In this document: positions 1-11,700 of the stretch, one piece after another | Position numbering within the stretch: position 1 is the stretch's first letter | Layout: every line of letters starts with the position of its first letter | From: Littorina saxatilis | Lineage: Eukaryota; Mollusca; Gastropoda; Littorinimorpha; Littorinidae | DNA: 64,000 bases | Reading direction: 5' to 3' | NCBI RefSeq assembly: GCF_037325665.1 | Contig: NC_090248.1 | Coordinates: 20,709,137 to 20,773,136 of the forward strand | The notes under the pieces: model-generated | Database searches by the model: none | Told to the model about the DNA's origin: nothing | The model's input: the letters and a program-made list of their open reading frames with translations, nothing else | Program-made: the position numbers and the translations under genes

Positions 1-12
1 CACTGTATGTAG

Positions 13-180
13 AGGCTCGGGGAGCTCAGTGATGGTTTACAGGAGGCTCACTGTGCCTTTAAACATTGGCATGAATCGGCAGAAGAAGAATGCACTTTTG
101 AAAAGAAATTGAATAAAGGATTTAACATCAAACTCGCAGCGTGTGAGCAAATTCTCAAACTTACCCGTAAGCAATTGTAA
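13..180 (+). CDS. Possible last exon (C-terminus) of an upstream gene, partial
   Basis: A 55-codon open frame runs to a TAA at 178-180. An in-frame TAG at 10-12 sits immediately upstream and doubles as a possible AG splice acceptor, so the exon would begin at 13. The translation is rich in Glu, Lys and Leu, starts RLGELSDGLQEAHC and ends EQILKLTRKQL, which is more protein-like than the other frames. An AATAAA at 554-559 would fit its poly(A) signal. I do not recognise the family. Only 12 bases of the supposed intron are visible, so a chance open frame is quite possible. Confidence 0.33.
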   Translation, partial: RLGELSDGLQEAHCAFKHWHESAEEECTFEKKLNKGFNIKLAACEQILKLTRKQL

Positions 181-553
181 AGAGAATTGTAGGTAAAACA
201 AGTTTTCGAGAACAAGCCATTATTTGGACGTGGTGACACATGGTATTACATTATACATAATCAAAATCTTAATCAAGTTAATGGAAAATGTGATACAGTT
301 GAGTCTCAAAAACCAGCTTAGATGCCTTGCAATACTTCACTTAAGTGAAATATTAGATGCTGAAGAAATGATACAAAGCAAGACAAACATAAGAAAAAGA
401 GGAAAAAGAAGAAATGCAGAGGATTACATCACTTGGATTTCTTGGTAAGGTAAGTCATTGGTAAGAAGGGATTGCTCTAGAATATTTCTTTTTTTTTCTA
501 ATGAGAGCCTTTTATATATATAGAAATAGATCTGTCAGCTGATAAGTGCAGTG

Positions 554-559
554 AATAAA
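554..559 (+). terminator. Candidate poly(A) signal of the upstream partial gene
   Basis: AATAAA lies about 370 bases after the TAA at 178-180 and 2.5 kb before the next start codon. It is meaningful only if the partial exon at 13-180 is real. Confidence 0.3.
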
Positions 560-683
560 GTTGCTGCCAGACATTCTTTTTTATCTTCAGAATTTTTACG
601 CCTAGGCAAAATTGCATGTTTAACTGAAGGAGTCTACCATACTCCCTAACTCAGTCAATGTCTCTGAATGAACACATTTTGGC

Positions 684-1084
684 AATAAATCTGTCAGGAT
701 TGTATGGGTTGTGGTAGAGTTGCTTTTCCTTGGAAACGTTGAGTCAAGCTACATGTGACTTCTCCACATGTAGTCACTCAATCTGTAGACTGAGGGATGC
801 AATCACATCTGCAATGCCGATTGGCACCTCCGATGTGCTTACTTTTGAACGTAAAGAGTCTTATATTGAGCAAACAGTGCCGAAAGCACACCTCGGAGCT
901 ACTAGTATTACTCACTGGGATGTTAGTCGTTCCCATGATTTCTCTTGCACAGATCGTCGTCGCCGTTTGCTAGTGATAAGCCTACAATGTCAGGTGTAGC
1001 TTAACTTAGTGTTTCCATGGAAAAGCAAGGGAAAACAAGGGAAAGCTACTCTTCCACAACCCATTTAAACTTGACAGTTATTTT
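684..1084. mobile_element. MITE with ~45-bp terminal inverted repeats (family A)
   Basis: The left end reads AATAAATCTGTCAGGATTG and continues through TGGGTTGTGGTAGAGTTGC. The right end reads as an imperfect reverse complement (CTACTCTTCCACAACCCA then TTGACAGTTATTTT). A second copy with the same ends lies at 27,430-27,723. No transposase is seen, so this is a non-autonomous element. The short open frame inside is not conserved between the copies. Confidence 0.6.
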
Positions 1085-1099
1085 CAAACATTACATTGT

Positions 1100-3014
1100 G
1101 CCTATTGTGCCTTGGATTGAAAATAAAATTACTCTATTATGTTTAACTTTATGTAAAAGCATTTAGTCTGTCTGTTCTGAATGGTTACTGAAAACCTTGA
1201 TTGAAACCAGAAGATCACTTCTCTGGTCAACAATGAAAATAATCATGACTGGGCACTCCCAGCTCCTGGGACCGTAATAAGTCAAAGAGAGAAAAAATAA
1301 CAGTGACAACTGAAGAAGGTTCAAGTGGTAGGATTACTAACTTCTGATTTGGTGATGAAACAATATGGTTCACGTATTCTTCTTCACCTTCATTTGGCTG
1401 TATATGTGCAGTGTTTTTCCCCAGACAAAGAAACAATGGAGCAGTTGGACCTAGATTGAAAATACATAGGTCCAAATGTCCTGCTGGCAACAACACCATT
1501 GTGATGTCAGAAGATCTCCTGTATGTCAAAACTATCAAACGGTCGGTCGACAGGCCATGGCAGTGTTGTTCTCAGGCCTCTGTCTTCGGTCAATGGCGGT
1601 ACTTTTTTTTTATCTGGCGCATTGTTCTGACACCTGGCTGATCGACCGTCTGATAGTTTCCTCATATGAGGTATTCTGACAGAACAATGTTTCTGTATCC
1701 AGGGCATTTCTACCCATACACATTTTTAATCCAGGCCAAACTGACCTATTGTCCTGTGAGTCTGGGAACAACACTGCCAAGGGTCAGATAACAAAAACTA
1801 TGCGTCAGTGGCCAAAGACCCGAGGCCTGAGAACAACACTGTCTGCAAGGTACATGTACCATTGACTGTTCCAGTGAACCATACGGCTCTGAACCTCTGA
1901 CTTCAGCATTTGGGGTTTCTGGCAGAGACAGGGTTACCCCGCCCTTAGATCACCTGTGCACGTCCACAATACTGGGTAATGGCTAGGGGACATGAGCACT
2001 TTGAAAAAAAGTGTCAATAATCAAACTTAAACAGGCTTGTCCACATACAAAAGACCTGTTTTCAATCAGATATTCCAAAGACAAAAAATGGAAGGTTCTC
2101 GAGCATAGATCTACGTCATCACAACACATTGACAAGTGGGTGGGTGGCTTTGCGTACATTACAGAAGGAAACGAAACCAAGTAAGATCGGAAAATCGTCT
2201 GCGTTTATCGCCGATCATTGATATTTTTAAAAGATCTATTGCTCAATTAATTAAGTTATAATCCAACATACTAAGTAATGTTGTTGCTGTAAAGTGTGCG
2301 CGTTAGTACTTTAGACAATTCATTCTCCCTGAAGCGTTTATGGAAACGAAAGTAACTTACGACAAGGCTTTTTTCAATTCCATCTAAATCTGAAATAACT
2401 AAGTGTTATATTATTTTCTGTGTTTTTATTGGAAAAATGTGTCCTAACCTAAAATCATGTGCCCCAACAAATGATCTTTGGTGTTTCTAACAAAAACACC
2501 AGTGCATAGAAGTGAGAAGCTTTGTTCATGTCCCACTTTCAAGCGCCATTTTGAGGCCATGCTTCGATCAACCAAAATATTTAAAAAGAATCTCAAACAC
2601 AACTTTGTTTGCAATTACGTTTTATTTCATCAGACAGAGTTGTCATGAATACATCACATGAAACCATCAACTGAGTCCAAGGGTTTGTGAGAGCAAGTTC
2701 ATAGACCAGCAAAGTTAGTCACTCACTGATTTTGTAACTGTTACTCAGTATCATGGACGTGCACACCTGCAATGTACGGACAGATTTGTAATGGCCCAAG
2801 CGTGTCCATTCATGGGAGTGACCATTGTAGTATACAAGTTACTTCACTCATGTAATAACTGCAGAGAGTTTACTAACAAAGTAAATCAGACACCTTTATA
2901 GTTGGGTTTTGGCTAACAGAAACAGACAAGGTTTTTAAAGCATTCAAGATTATTTAAGAACTCGGGAGGAAAACTTCATCAGTGCTAATGATCATTGCTT
3001 CTCTTTTGTTGCAG
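1100..3014. other. Upstream region of the TATDN2-like gene; first exon(s) not located
   Basis: The coding exon is preceded by a good acceptor (TTTTGTTGCAG, AG at 3013-3014), so at least one 5' UTR exon must lie upstream. One possible donor is CCAAGTAAGAT near 2,180, downstream of a CRE-like TACGTCATCA near 2,110, but nothing fixes it. Apart from the inverted-repeat element at 1,527-1,661, I see no gene here. Confidence 0.4.
1527..1661. repeat. Short inverted-repeat element
   Basis: ACTATCAAACGGTCGGTCGA near 1,528 is matched by TCGACCGTCTGATAGT near 1,643. A second inverted pair involves GTTGTTCTCAGGCCTC near 1,565 and GAGGCCTGAGAACAAC near 1,822. It looks like a degraded foldback or MITE cluster. 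Confidence 0.4.
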
Positions 3015-3090
3015 TGGCTTGACATGAGATAACACTGTGAACTTCACATCAGCTCATTCCTGCAGCAACATCCAGAGGACCAGCAACACC

Positions 3091-6000
3091 ATGGAGGCAA
3101 AGGCCTTGAGTGGCTCTCAGAGAGGAATCGGCAGAATCTTCAGTCGTTCCATCAGTGAAGCCATCAGCAGCAAGAAGAAGTCGCCAACAGGCTCAGACAA
3201 GTCTTCACGCTCTTCCACACTTCCTTCCCCTGACGGAGAGAAAAAGATAGCGCCAAGAGAAAAGTCACAAGGAGCACCAGAGAAATGTGGTGCTGATGGT
3301 TTGTGTCAGTCAGCACCTGTAGCTGCTACCACCAAGAGTGAATCACGCTCAAAGCTGCCAGCAGTGGCAGGTAAAGCTGAGTGTTCCACAAGCAGAACCG
3401 TTTCTGCTTGCCCAGACGCTGCTGGTTCCTGTGAAAGTGTGACTGCTCCTCCGTGCCAGGAAAAGCCAGGACAAGCAGCAGAAGTGCCTGAACCAGGAGG
3501 CGGTAGTACAACTGACAAGGCACCTTCTTGCAAAGTTTCCCCTTCCCAACCAAGCCAGGACATCTCTCACCATTCCTCACTGATGACGCGTACACCTTCG
3601 AAGAACACAGCAAATCAGAAGTCAGCTGGGACTAAACCAGAAACACCCCACAAAGGGAAGAAGGAAAAGCGAAAGTCAAGAAGTCCTCAGGAAGAGTTTC
3701 CAAACTCTGTTTGCACCAAAGACAGCACAGGCGGCAAGTGCAAAGACCTGACGAACTCTTCTACTCGGGTGCGGCATAGAGCTGAAAGTGAGAGGAAAGA
3801 AACAGTCCCTTGTCTACACAAGCCCTTGTCACAAAGCAGATCATCAAGAGATGGCAGACAACATCAGAAATCAGAGTCTGAGAGAACTCACGGCATCAGC
3901 AGGGAAGAAAATGAAGAGTTTTGTAGTTTTCCGGCTGACGGTAGGAGGGAAAGGAGAAAGTTCTCAAGGCCGTTTATAGCACCCAGGTTTAGCACAACAG
4001 GAAGGGAAAATGAGTTGCCTGGAAAACACGGGAACACAGAACACTGCAGGCCTGGTGGCAGGACAGGCGGGAAGGACCTGAGATCTGCGACCGCAAGACC
4101 TCATGGATCTGTGGGAAGTGCAACTGATTGGCCAGTGAAAACACAGCAGTCAGTTGCCCCGAGCAAAAGAAACGCAGAGATATTTCATGGACCAACTGTA
4201 TTATCTCAGAGATCTTCAGTATTAGAGCTGGATAAAGGAGGAACTGCAGCTTGTGAAATGACTGCGGAGAAAAAAGAAGACTGGGACAAAGACTGCGATG
4301 ATGTTGCATCGAGGCCAGAGAATTCACAAGCTCAGCATGATGTTATGCAGTCAAAAGAAGTGTGTGCAGGGAGTTCTACAGCACTTCAATCTGTACAGCT
4401 TTCTAACAAGGAAAAGGATCTTTCCCCATCATGCAATGGACAAGAAACAGTACCAGAAGAAGTATGTGCGCTTGACTTGGTGAGATCAGAAGAAGGAGTT
4501 CCTTCACCTCCTATTAACTCAAAGACAAAAGGGGATCAAGATGACGTCTTTGTCCAGCCACAAGAAAGTGCAGATGCAGAATCACTGAATCTTGCCCAGA
4601 AACGTCAAGCGAGTGTTTCCACCAGAATGAGAGGTAACAGTCGTGTCAAGTCAGGCTCAGCTCGCAGAAACACAGATGGTTCTGAAGCACAAATTGATGG
4701 AAACAATAGCAAAACTGACGGTTTGGACAGAAAGCAAGCAGATGGTAGCAAGATTGACAACAGAAAAGAATGTGATAACAGGAAAACAGACAACTTGGGC
4801 CGTAAACAAGCAAGTAGGAGCAGACCAGCACCAAGCCATGGGGCGTTAGTTGCTCAGCAGCCCTCTTCTTTGATGTCCATTACACCTACGCCATCGTCTG
4901 ATCTTGTGGAAGAACTGAATGGGGGGTGTAACTTGCTGCCTTCACAAGACACTGACAGCAGCAAGACACGTGCAGGCCCTGTCTTAAATCTTACGGACTC
5001 TGGCAGGCAGTCTTCAAGGGGTCAGGAGACTAGCAAGCGCAGCTATTCAACGTCATCTGAATCTGGTAATGTTGAGTCTCATGAACAGCCTGTTTTGTCT
5101 GAAACTGACTTCACCATGGGATCAAAACAAGCTGGCAGAAGGTTTCAAGAAGCACCACAAACTGGCAAAAACAAGGTTGTGATGAAGTTAACATTTTCAG
5201 GTTCAGCACGACTCCTTTCACAAAGATTTCAATCACCAAGAGCTACAAATTCTTCAAAGTCAAGGTCCAGTGACATCTCTAAGTCACAACAGTTACTGAC
5301 TTCTGTAGAAAATCATACTGGTATCAAGAATAGTCTGGATAAAGAAAACCGCGATCTTGAGCGTAATTGGACTGCAAATACTGAACATCCTCATACAGAT
5401 TCTCATGAGAGCGGTATGGGTGAACAAGTAACACGCAAAACAGGATGTAAAACTGAAGTTTGTGCTATTGGTCCACAGAATACTGTGAATGGACCGCATG
5501 GAAAAGAAATCTTTGGAAGGGGAACATGTCCTCCCCCCTCACAGTACACAGCTGAGCAAATCGATCAGAAAGCAAATGATGATGACAGAAATTCAAGCAC
5601 AGATACAGCTGTAGGAATCACTTGTAACATCCAGTTGTCAGATTATAGTGGTCAGACTGATCTGCTGAATGATCATGAAAAGTATTCAGAGTCGGTGTCC
5701 AGTGTAGATGCAGAGCAGAACAAAGAAAATATTCCAGAGCGGAGCCTGTTGGATTCAGCCAGCATGTCGCAGAAGGCACAGTCAAACATGCATCATCTTT
5801 CAGGACCCGGAAAAGCTGTATATATACCTTGCACCTCACAGAAGATGACAGAAAATGTGGATAGCAGGTCACTCCGAAAGACTGTCAGCAGCAATAAAGC
5901 AGAGGAGCAGTTAGGTCAGTGTAGAGGAAGGTGGTCGGGTGGCTTTCCCAGGCCAGAACAGTTGACAGGGCCTGAGAGAAAAGAGCAACATACTTTACCT

Positions 6001-8746
6001 GGGAAAAAGATGGACGAAGAGGAAAGACTTGCCAGAAGTAGACATCGCCTTGTATCTGTGCCTGCCGACAGCCATTCATCAGGTGAACCAGTGAGCAGAC
6101 ATCGCTCTGATTCTGGGCCGGATGTCAAGAAAAGCCTTTCTTCTCAAAATTTTGTAAAAGGTGAAACTGAAAAATCATCAGATCCCATTAGAAAAGATAA
6201 ATACAGTCACAAGAAAGACCAATTCCCCAGAGATGTACCCCAAATGATCAGGAGAGCACAGCACAGCAGGCAACAATTTCGTTCTATGTCAAGCTCTGAC
6301 TGTTCAGAAACACCCTCGGCCTCCTGGGAGCAGCATTCTCATTCACAGGAACTACCAGTGCCAGCACCCAGTAATGGTTTTTGTAACGGCAGACCTCTTT
6401 CCCCGAAAGAAGGATCAGAGACGGACCCTCCTCACAATCAGAGGAAGGACACCACTATTGTTTCAAGTGCTTCGACTACCCAGTTACGAGCTGCTGAAGA
6501 TCCTTTGACATCACAAGAAGGCCAGTCTGATAGCGACACATCCCAGTCAAGGAGGAGACTGCCCGCTATGTCACAGGGCTATCGCTCTATGAAAAACCCT
6601 GGATCCAGAGATTGCCCCTTGAAGTTCAGAGCTGCTGATATCCAGAGAAGAGACATGCGTATGAGTCCCCCTGATCCTCGGGCTTCAAAGTCCAAATCTG
6701 CTGATGTCCAGAGAACAGACGCTCATATGACTCACCCTGAACCTGGGGCTTCCAGGCCCAAAGCTGCTGATACCCAGAAAGGAGACACGCATATGACTCA
6801 CTGTGAACATGGGGCTTCAACAAGATCCAAAAGTGCTGATAAACAGAGAACAGATGTGCATGTAATAACTCATCCTGAACCCGGTGCCTCGAGGCCCAAA
6901 CTTGCTGATAGTGATACACAGAGAACGGATGTGCAGAAGATTCGTCCCGATTCATTTTCAGTTGGTCTTGACCAAGGCCAGCAACAGACTGGACAAAACA
7001 GGAACATTGTTTGCTCTCTGTCTCATCTAATGACAGACAAACATCACAGAGACCAAGCATCTTCCTCAACAAAGCTGGATGCATTTCACTTCAAGCAGGT
7101 TGCAGGCACGACTCATGCAAAGCTCAGTTCTGGCTCATTACAGAATGGGCTGGATAGGACCGACTGTGACGTGTTGTGCCAAGATCATGCCCTTCATTCG
7201 CATGCTAGTTCAAAATTAGATGCACGCCACAAGAAGCGAGTTCTCAGTGCCTGCAAACCTTCATCCAGAGAAAGAAGTTCTTCACTGTGTGGTTTGCAAA
7301 GCTCTCCCCAGGAGCTTCAGTCTGTCACTTCACATTCTCATGCGACTTCTGAAGAGCCCGATTTTTACTTTCGTCCAATTGCTAAGTTCGACAAGGCAGC
7401 TGTTTCAGGTTCAGCACATGCTGGTTCAGATAAAGCTTGTATGGAACACATTAGTTCCAATGGTGTTATTGTCAACGGAACCAGACAGCCAATGTATTCT
7501 CAGAGTTCAACTTCAGGGCTCCCTCAGTATCTGAGCAACTCTGTTCATTTACAAGCTGCTAACAGTCACAGGGGAAGGAATAGGCATCTCTCAAATGCTT
7601 CATCTGAACTAGAAAGGTTGAACGGTCCAATGAGTAGCTCTAGCGAATGTGTTGCTGAAATCCTGTCCCAGAGTGACTATGACGATTTCCCCACTAGGGC
7701 TAGGGAACATGCTGCAACGAAGGTGGTGCAAGGGACACAACAACCAAAACCGTATCACTCTGTGCAGGAGGGTGCATCTGATATGTACTGGAGTAGATAT
7801 TACAGTGACGCTTATCAAAACCAGGGTGGGTGTTATCCACCCTACAGCTCACAGCCTGGCGACCAGATGTACCCTCCACACCCCCCAGGACTTGGGGATG
7901 GCTGGGACCCGTATTACGAGCAGTGGTGCAAAGCGTGGATGGCGTACTCGATGGCTTATTATGGTTATGGTTTTCAGGACCAGGAGCTGATCAGAGGGCT
8001 TGGGGGGGACCAACATGACCTGGACGGCGACTGCAACTCTGTGTTCCACCATCGCCAGCAGAGCAGGCCCTCTTCTCAACCCCCTTCCAGACCCCCTTCC
8101 CGGGCCCATCCCTCTGTTGATAACCCCAGCCATCGTGAGAAGAGTCCCAGCCAGCCGGACAACAGCTGTGACCGACGTCAAGACGACGTTGGTGGTTGTG
8201 TCCCAACAACGGGTCGAGCTCCAGACACAGAGGACAGGGAAGCTATCCGCATCCCCTCCCACTCCATTCAGACGGTCAGCTCTGCCCACCACCTGTTGGA
8301 GTATGTTCACAAGCAGACTGTGGAAGCCACGGGAAAGCCTGACGTTTCCTTTGAGCTGATCGTACGCATGAAGAACGAAGGCAAGGGTTCCGGCAGCCCT
8401 GAAGAGAAGACCTCCCCAGCGGCAGATTCGACAGATTCTCGGGAGGCGAAAATAGCGCCTTCAAAAGCAGACCACACTCCTCGTTCCAGACAGTCATCTG
8501 GCGATGAGTGGAGTCGTATGGCTCGTCCACCAGAAGGTCCTACGCAGGCCTTGTCCCAGTTTTGGCGCTTTCGTCCAAGAACCTTTCCGCCTGGGCTGAT
8601 GCGACCAGGTTGCAGGGGGGACTATCCATGGCCTCCTGGGCCACAGTTTCCCAGACCATTGTTAGCTGCGCCCGTGGATCCTTATCGGTTCTACGTACCA
8701 AGAGTTCCTGGCGGAAGACCAAAGTTTGCCTCTGCTGTTTCAGACA
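3091..8746 (+). CDS. TATDN2: TATDN2-like exon 1 (coding): giant low-complexity exon, residues 1-1885
   Basis: The exon opens at an acceptor at 3014/3015, with 76 bases of 5' UTR before ATG 3091. It ends at CAGACA|GTAAGT (phase 1). The encoded sequence is dominated by Ser, Lys, Glu, Gln, Asp and Arg with RS-like and KKRK-like patches, consistent with a disordered nuclear or RNP protein. Two distinctive parts are a tandem ~26-residue repeat at about 1180-1285 and a Tyr/Trp/Pro-rich stretch at about 1563-1635. An uninterrupted 5.7-kb coding exon is unusual and argues for real constraint on the frame. Confidence 0.9.
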
Positions 8747-11700
8747 GTAAGTACCTTTTGTTCCCTGTACTGTATTGACAGTGTGATGCTTCTTCATCGT
8801 TTTTACTATTTTTTCCCCACTGTTTTTTGCTTGTCGGTTGCATACGTACGTTGTGCATGTAATTTGCCAATGGCCTATTGTTATTGTGGCAGTTATTGCT
8901 GCTGCTGATGGTTTGTTGTTTCTTTTCTTCTCAGCATATCACGTGTTCAGATGCACTGCATTTCTGGTGTGAGCATACATGTCTGTGTGTGGTGCATGCC
9001 TCCTTGTCTTAGCACCTGAAAATGACGAAAAAGTTGTCGCACTGAGCAGCAATATGGATAAAATGCGTACAGCACCCAGAAATGCACGATTTAAGCACAA
9101 TTTTGAAATGACTGCTGGAAGATTTCTTTGTGTTTCCTACAAGTGTTATACTTTCCTTTACAAATTACATTTGCTATGCTGGTACTCTACACTGTGTATA
9201 TTTGTCATGTTTACTGTTGATGGTAAGTCTGAAATTTTCAAATCAAAATCAGTTTGATGAATGATCGAGTCTGCTTTGTTATGTGCAGGTGGCAGAGAGG
9301 AATTGAGAGAGGGAGCAGCTCGTCAAAGGTACCCTAACAGCACTTACGATGAATGGAGTGATCTTCCACCCTTCCCTACATCTAGCACATACTATGGTGA
9401 CCCTACGTCATTCTATAATCTTCCGCCGCCACCGCCCCCACCCCCACCCCCTAGGTTTGTTAACATTGTGTCACTCTTTTTATGTGTTAGGGGTTAGGGG
9501 TAAATTCCTTCCCTTGAAAACAGTTTGGCTCACATTCTCAATTCTGGCCGGGCTTTTACGGGATGCAAGAACATCCCTCCACTTTGACACACACCAAAAA
9601 TCAACACTGATCCTGACTGCTTCCTATGTACAGTGAGTGAATTTCACAGAGTGCCATTTCCATGAAAAAATTATTTTACTAGAAATTCTCCCTCTGGCCA
9701 AACATGAGATGTTGAGTCCAATTGTTTAAACGGGACGGACTGCCTTTCACTGCAGAGGTGTTTGACTGCCCTGAGTAATCAGGAGAGTCTTAGTTAATGG
9801 GAAGTGGTTGACCCCTCATCAATTTTCAAGGTTATGATGGGGTTGAGTTATGGGTAATGAAAAAAAGAAATTATAATTTTCAGCGATGTTATTAAAACCA
9901 GAGCTTTGAAACTTTGTACGCTTCTGGGTTTGATAACCTCCAAACATTCATATGTCTGGTTGACCCTGGTCAAATTTCGCGGTCATGGTGGGGTTGAGTT
10001 CACATAAATAAAGGGAGAATGACCAGTTTTTGACTACTTGAGTAATCTGGAGAGTCTTATTTATGAGCTGTGTTAGGCCGGCCGGCCTGATGTCTGTTGA
10101 CAAAAATAAATAGTTTTCGGGTGACAAGGGATTAGAACTGCTGTAGAAAATGTCAGTAATTAAAAAAATCCCAATGGAGTTTGAAGGATGAACAAAAGGC
10201 ATGACTATGCATAAGGTGATCAGAAAGTTTTTCTATGAAGAATTTTTTGAAAACCTCGGTTTGAGAAATGAGAGCTAAATTTCAAAATCACTATAATAAA
10301 ATTATTCTTCTTGACGAATTGTTGTGATCAGTTTTTTTAGGCGAGTATTTATTCTAGATTTTTCTTGCTTCTCCCAGCCCTTACCCAGGCGTCCGTGCAG
10401 CAATGAACTCGGGTCCAGAAACGTCTTCCTCAGAGGTGTGTCCCCTGGACAGTTCTCTGGACACACGGGGCGACTATGACGCGTCCAGCAGTGACCTGGA
10501 GGACGATGATGGAGGGCAAGCCAACATCGCCAAGCCACCCAGCCACAGTCAAGCTCCGTACTCCTATTTTGTGGCAGGTAGGTGTTTACCGTACGTTATT
10601 TGTGTCTAAGCCTCAAGGTGAACAATGACTGTCGAGATCAAATGTCATATTTTGGTCAAAAATAGATATAACATTTATGTAGTGATCCGTTTAAGTTACG
10701 ATCCCTTTTATTGTTTTCGACTTAATACACACTAACATGCACTCTTTTGTTGTCTGGTCCAGCCACCTAAATATGAGTTGTAGTCGGCCTTTACTTCACA
10801 TGGTTCAAGGAAGGGAAATTCAGTGTTTAATCGATACTTATGGTTATATTCTGATTAAATTACATATCTTATCCCAATTCACATATAGCAATTTACTTCA
10901 GTTTAGTGCTAGGACGCTGAAAACTACGCTCACCCTGCTAAGGGGGAAAGTACCCTAAAAATAGAACAGCCTTGACCGTCACATAATGACGTCATGACAA
11001 GGATACCCCCCCAGCATGCTCTGCGCACGCGTGCTCTCGCCGCCATCTTGTATTCATTCTACTCTTCAGCGACGTTGGTTGCGGACGTGTTTTGGTCTAC
11101 GCTCGGGCTATTCCTTAGCCCACTGCTTCTTGGCAGTACCAACCCTGGTCACACGTTTGTTACTTAGCTTTGGCTGAGTTTGGGTGAGATTTTTCCAGTT
11201 TTACCTTGTTGTTATTCTTTCGTTTGCCACAAGTTAGTCTTGTTTACGTTTTGACGTTCGAGACTTTCGCCAGTATGGCAGACAGTGGGAAGAAGAAATC
11301 TAGCGCTAGACAGGTAGGGACAGCAGAGTCCCCGTCTAAGAAGGCGGCGAAGAAAGCTAAGGTGGCGAAAACCACAGTTAGTGTGTTTGAACCAGCTTCT
11401 AATACATCGTTTTCAGTTCATATTGATGACCCTAAGAGTCCCGTAATGCCGGCGCTGAAGCAAGAGTGCAAGACAGCGTCGGTTAAGCCTAGTGTAGCGG
11501 CAGAGAAAGAAGATTTGTCATCCATGTTTGCTTTGTTTAGCGATCAACTGCGTGCCATGTTTTCAGCGGAGTTGAAATCAGCGAGTGCGCAGTTGCGTTC
11601 GCTGCATGAGAGTGCGGACAACGCTAGCGTGCAGCCGAGGGTTAAGGCAACCCCGTCAGCTACAATTACAAGCGCCGATGTTCATGCTGAGTTTGATGGA

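Noticed and set aside
3037-3090. Earlier GTG start for the TATDN2-like protein, 18 codons before ATG 3091
   Set aside because: It would need a non-ATG start. ATG 3091 has a strong CACCATGG context, and the stretch lies just after a splice acceptor and an in-frame TGA, so it reads best as 5' UTR.
8747-8778. Read-through of exon 1 to a stop at 8776-8778
   Set aside because: A consensus GTAAGT donor at 8747 joins exon 2 in phase and leads to the TatD domain. Intron retention would give a truncated isoform but nothing in the sequence favours it.
3306-8797. Numerous 60-150-codon open frames on the opposite strand and in other frames of the large exon
   Set aside because: They are shadows of the 5.7-kb coding exon; none has splice support or recognisable motifs.
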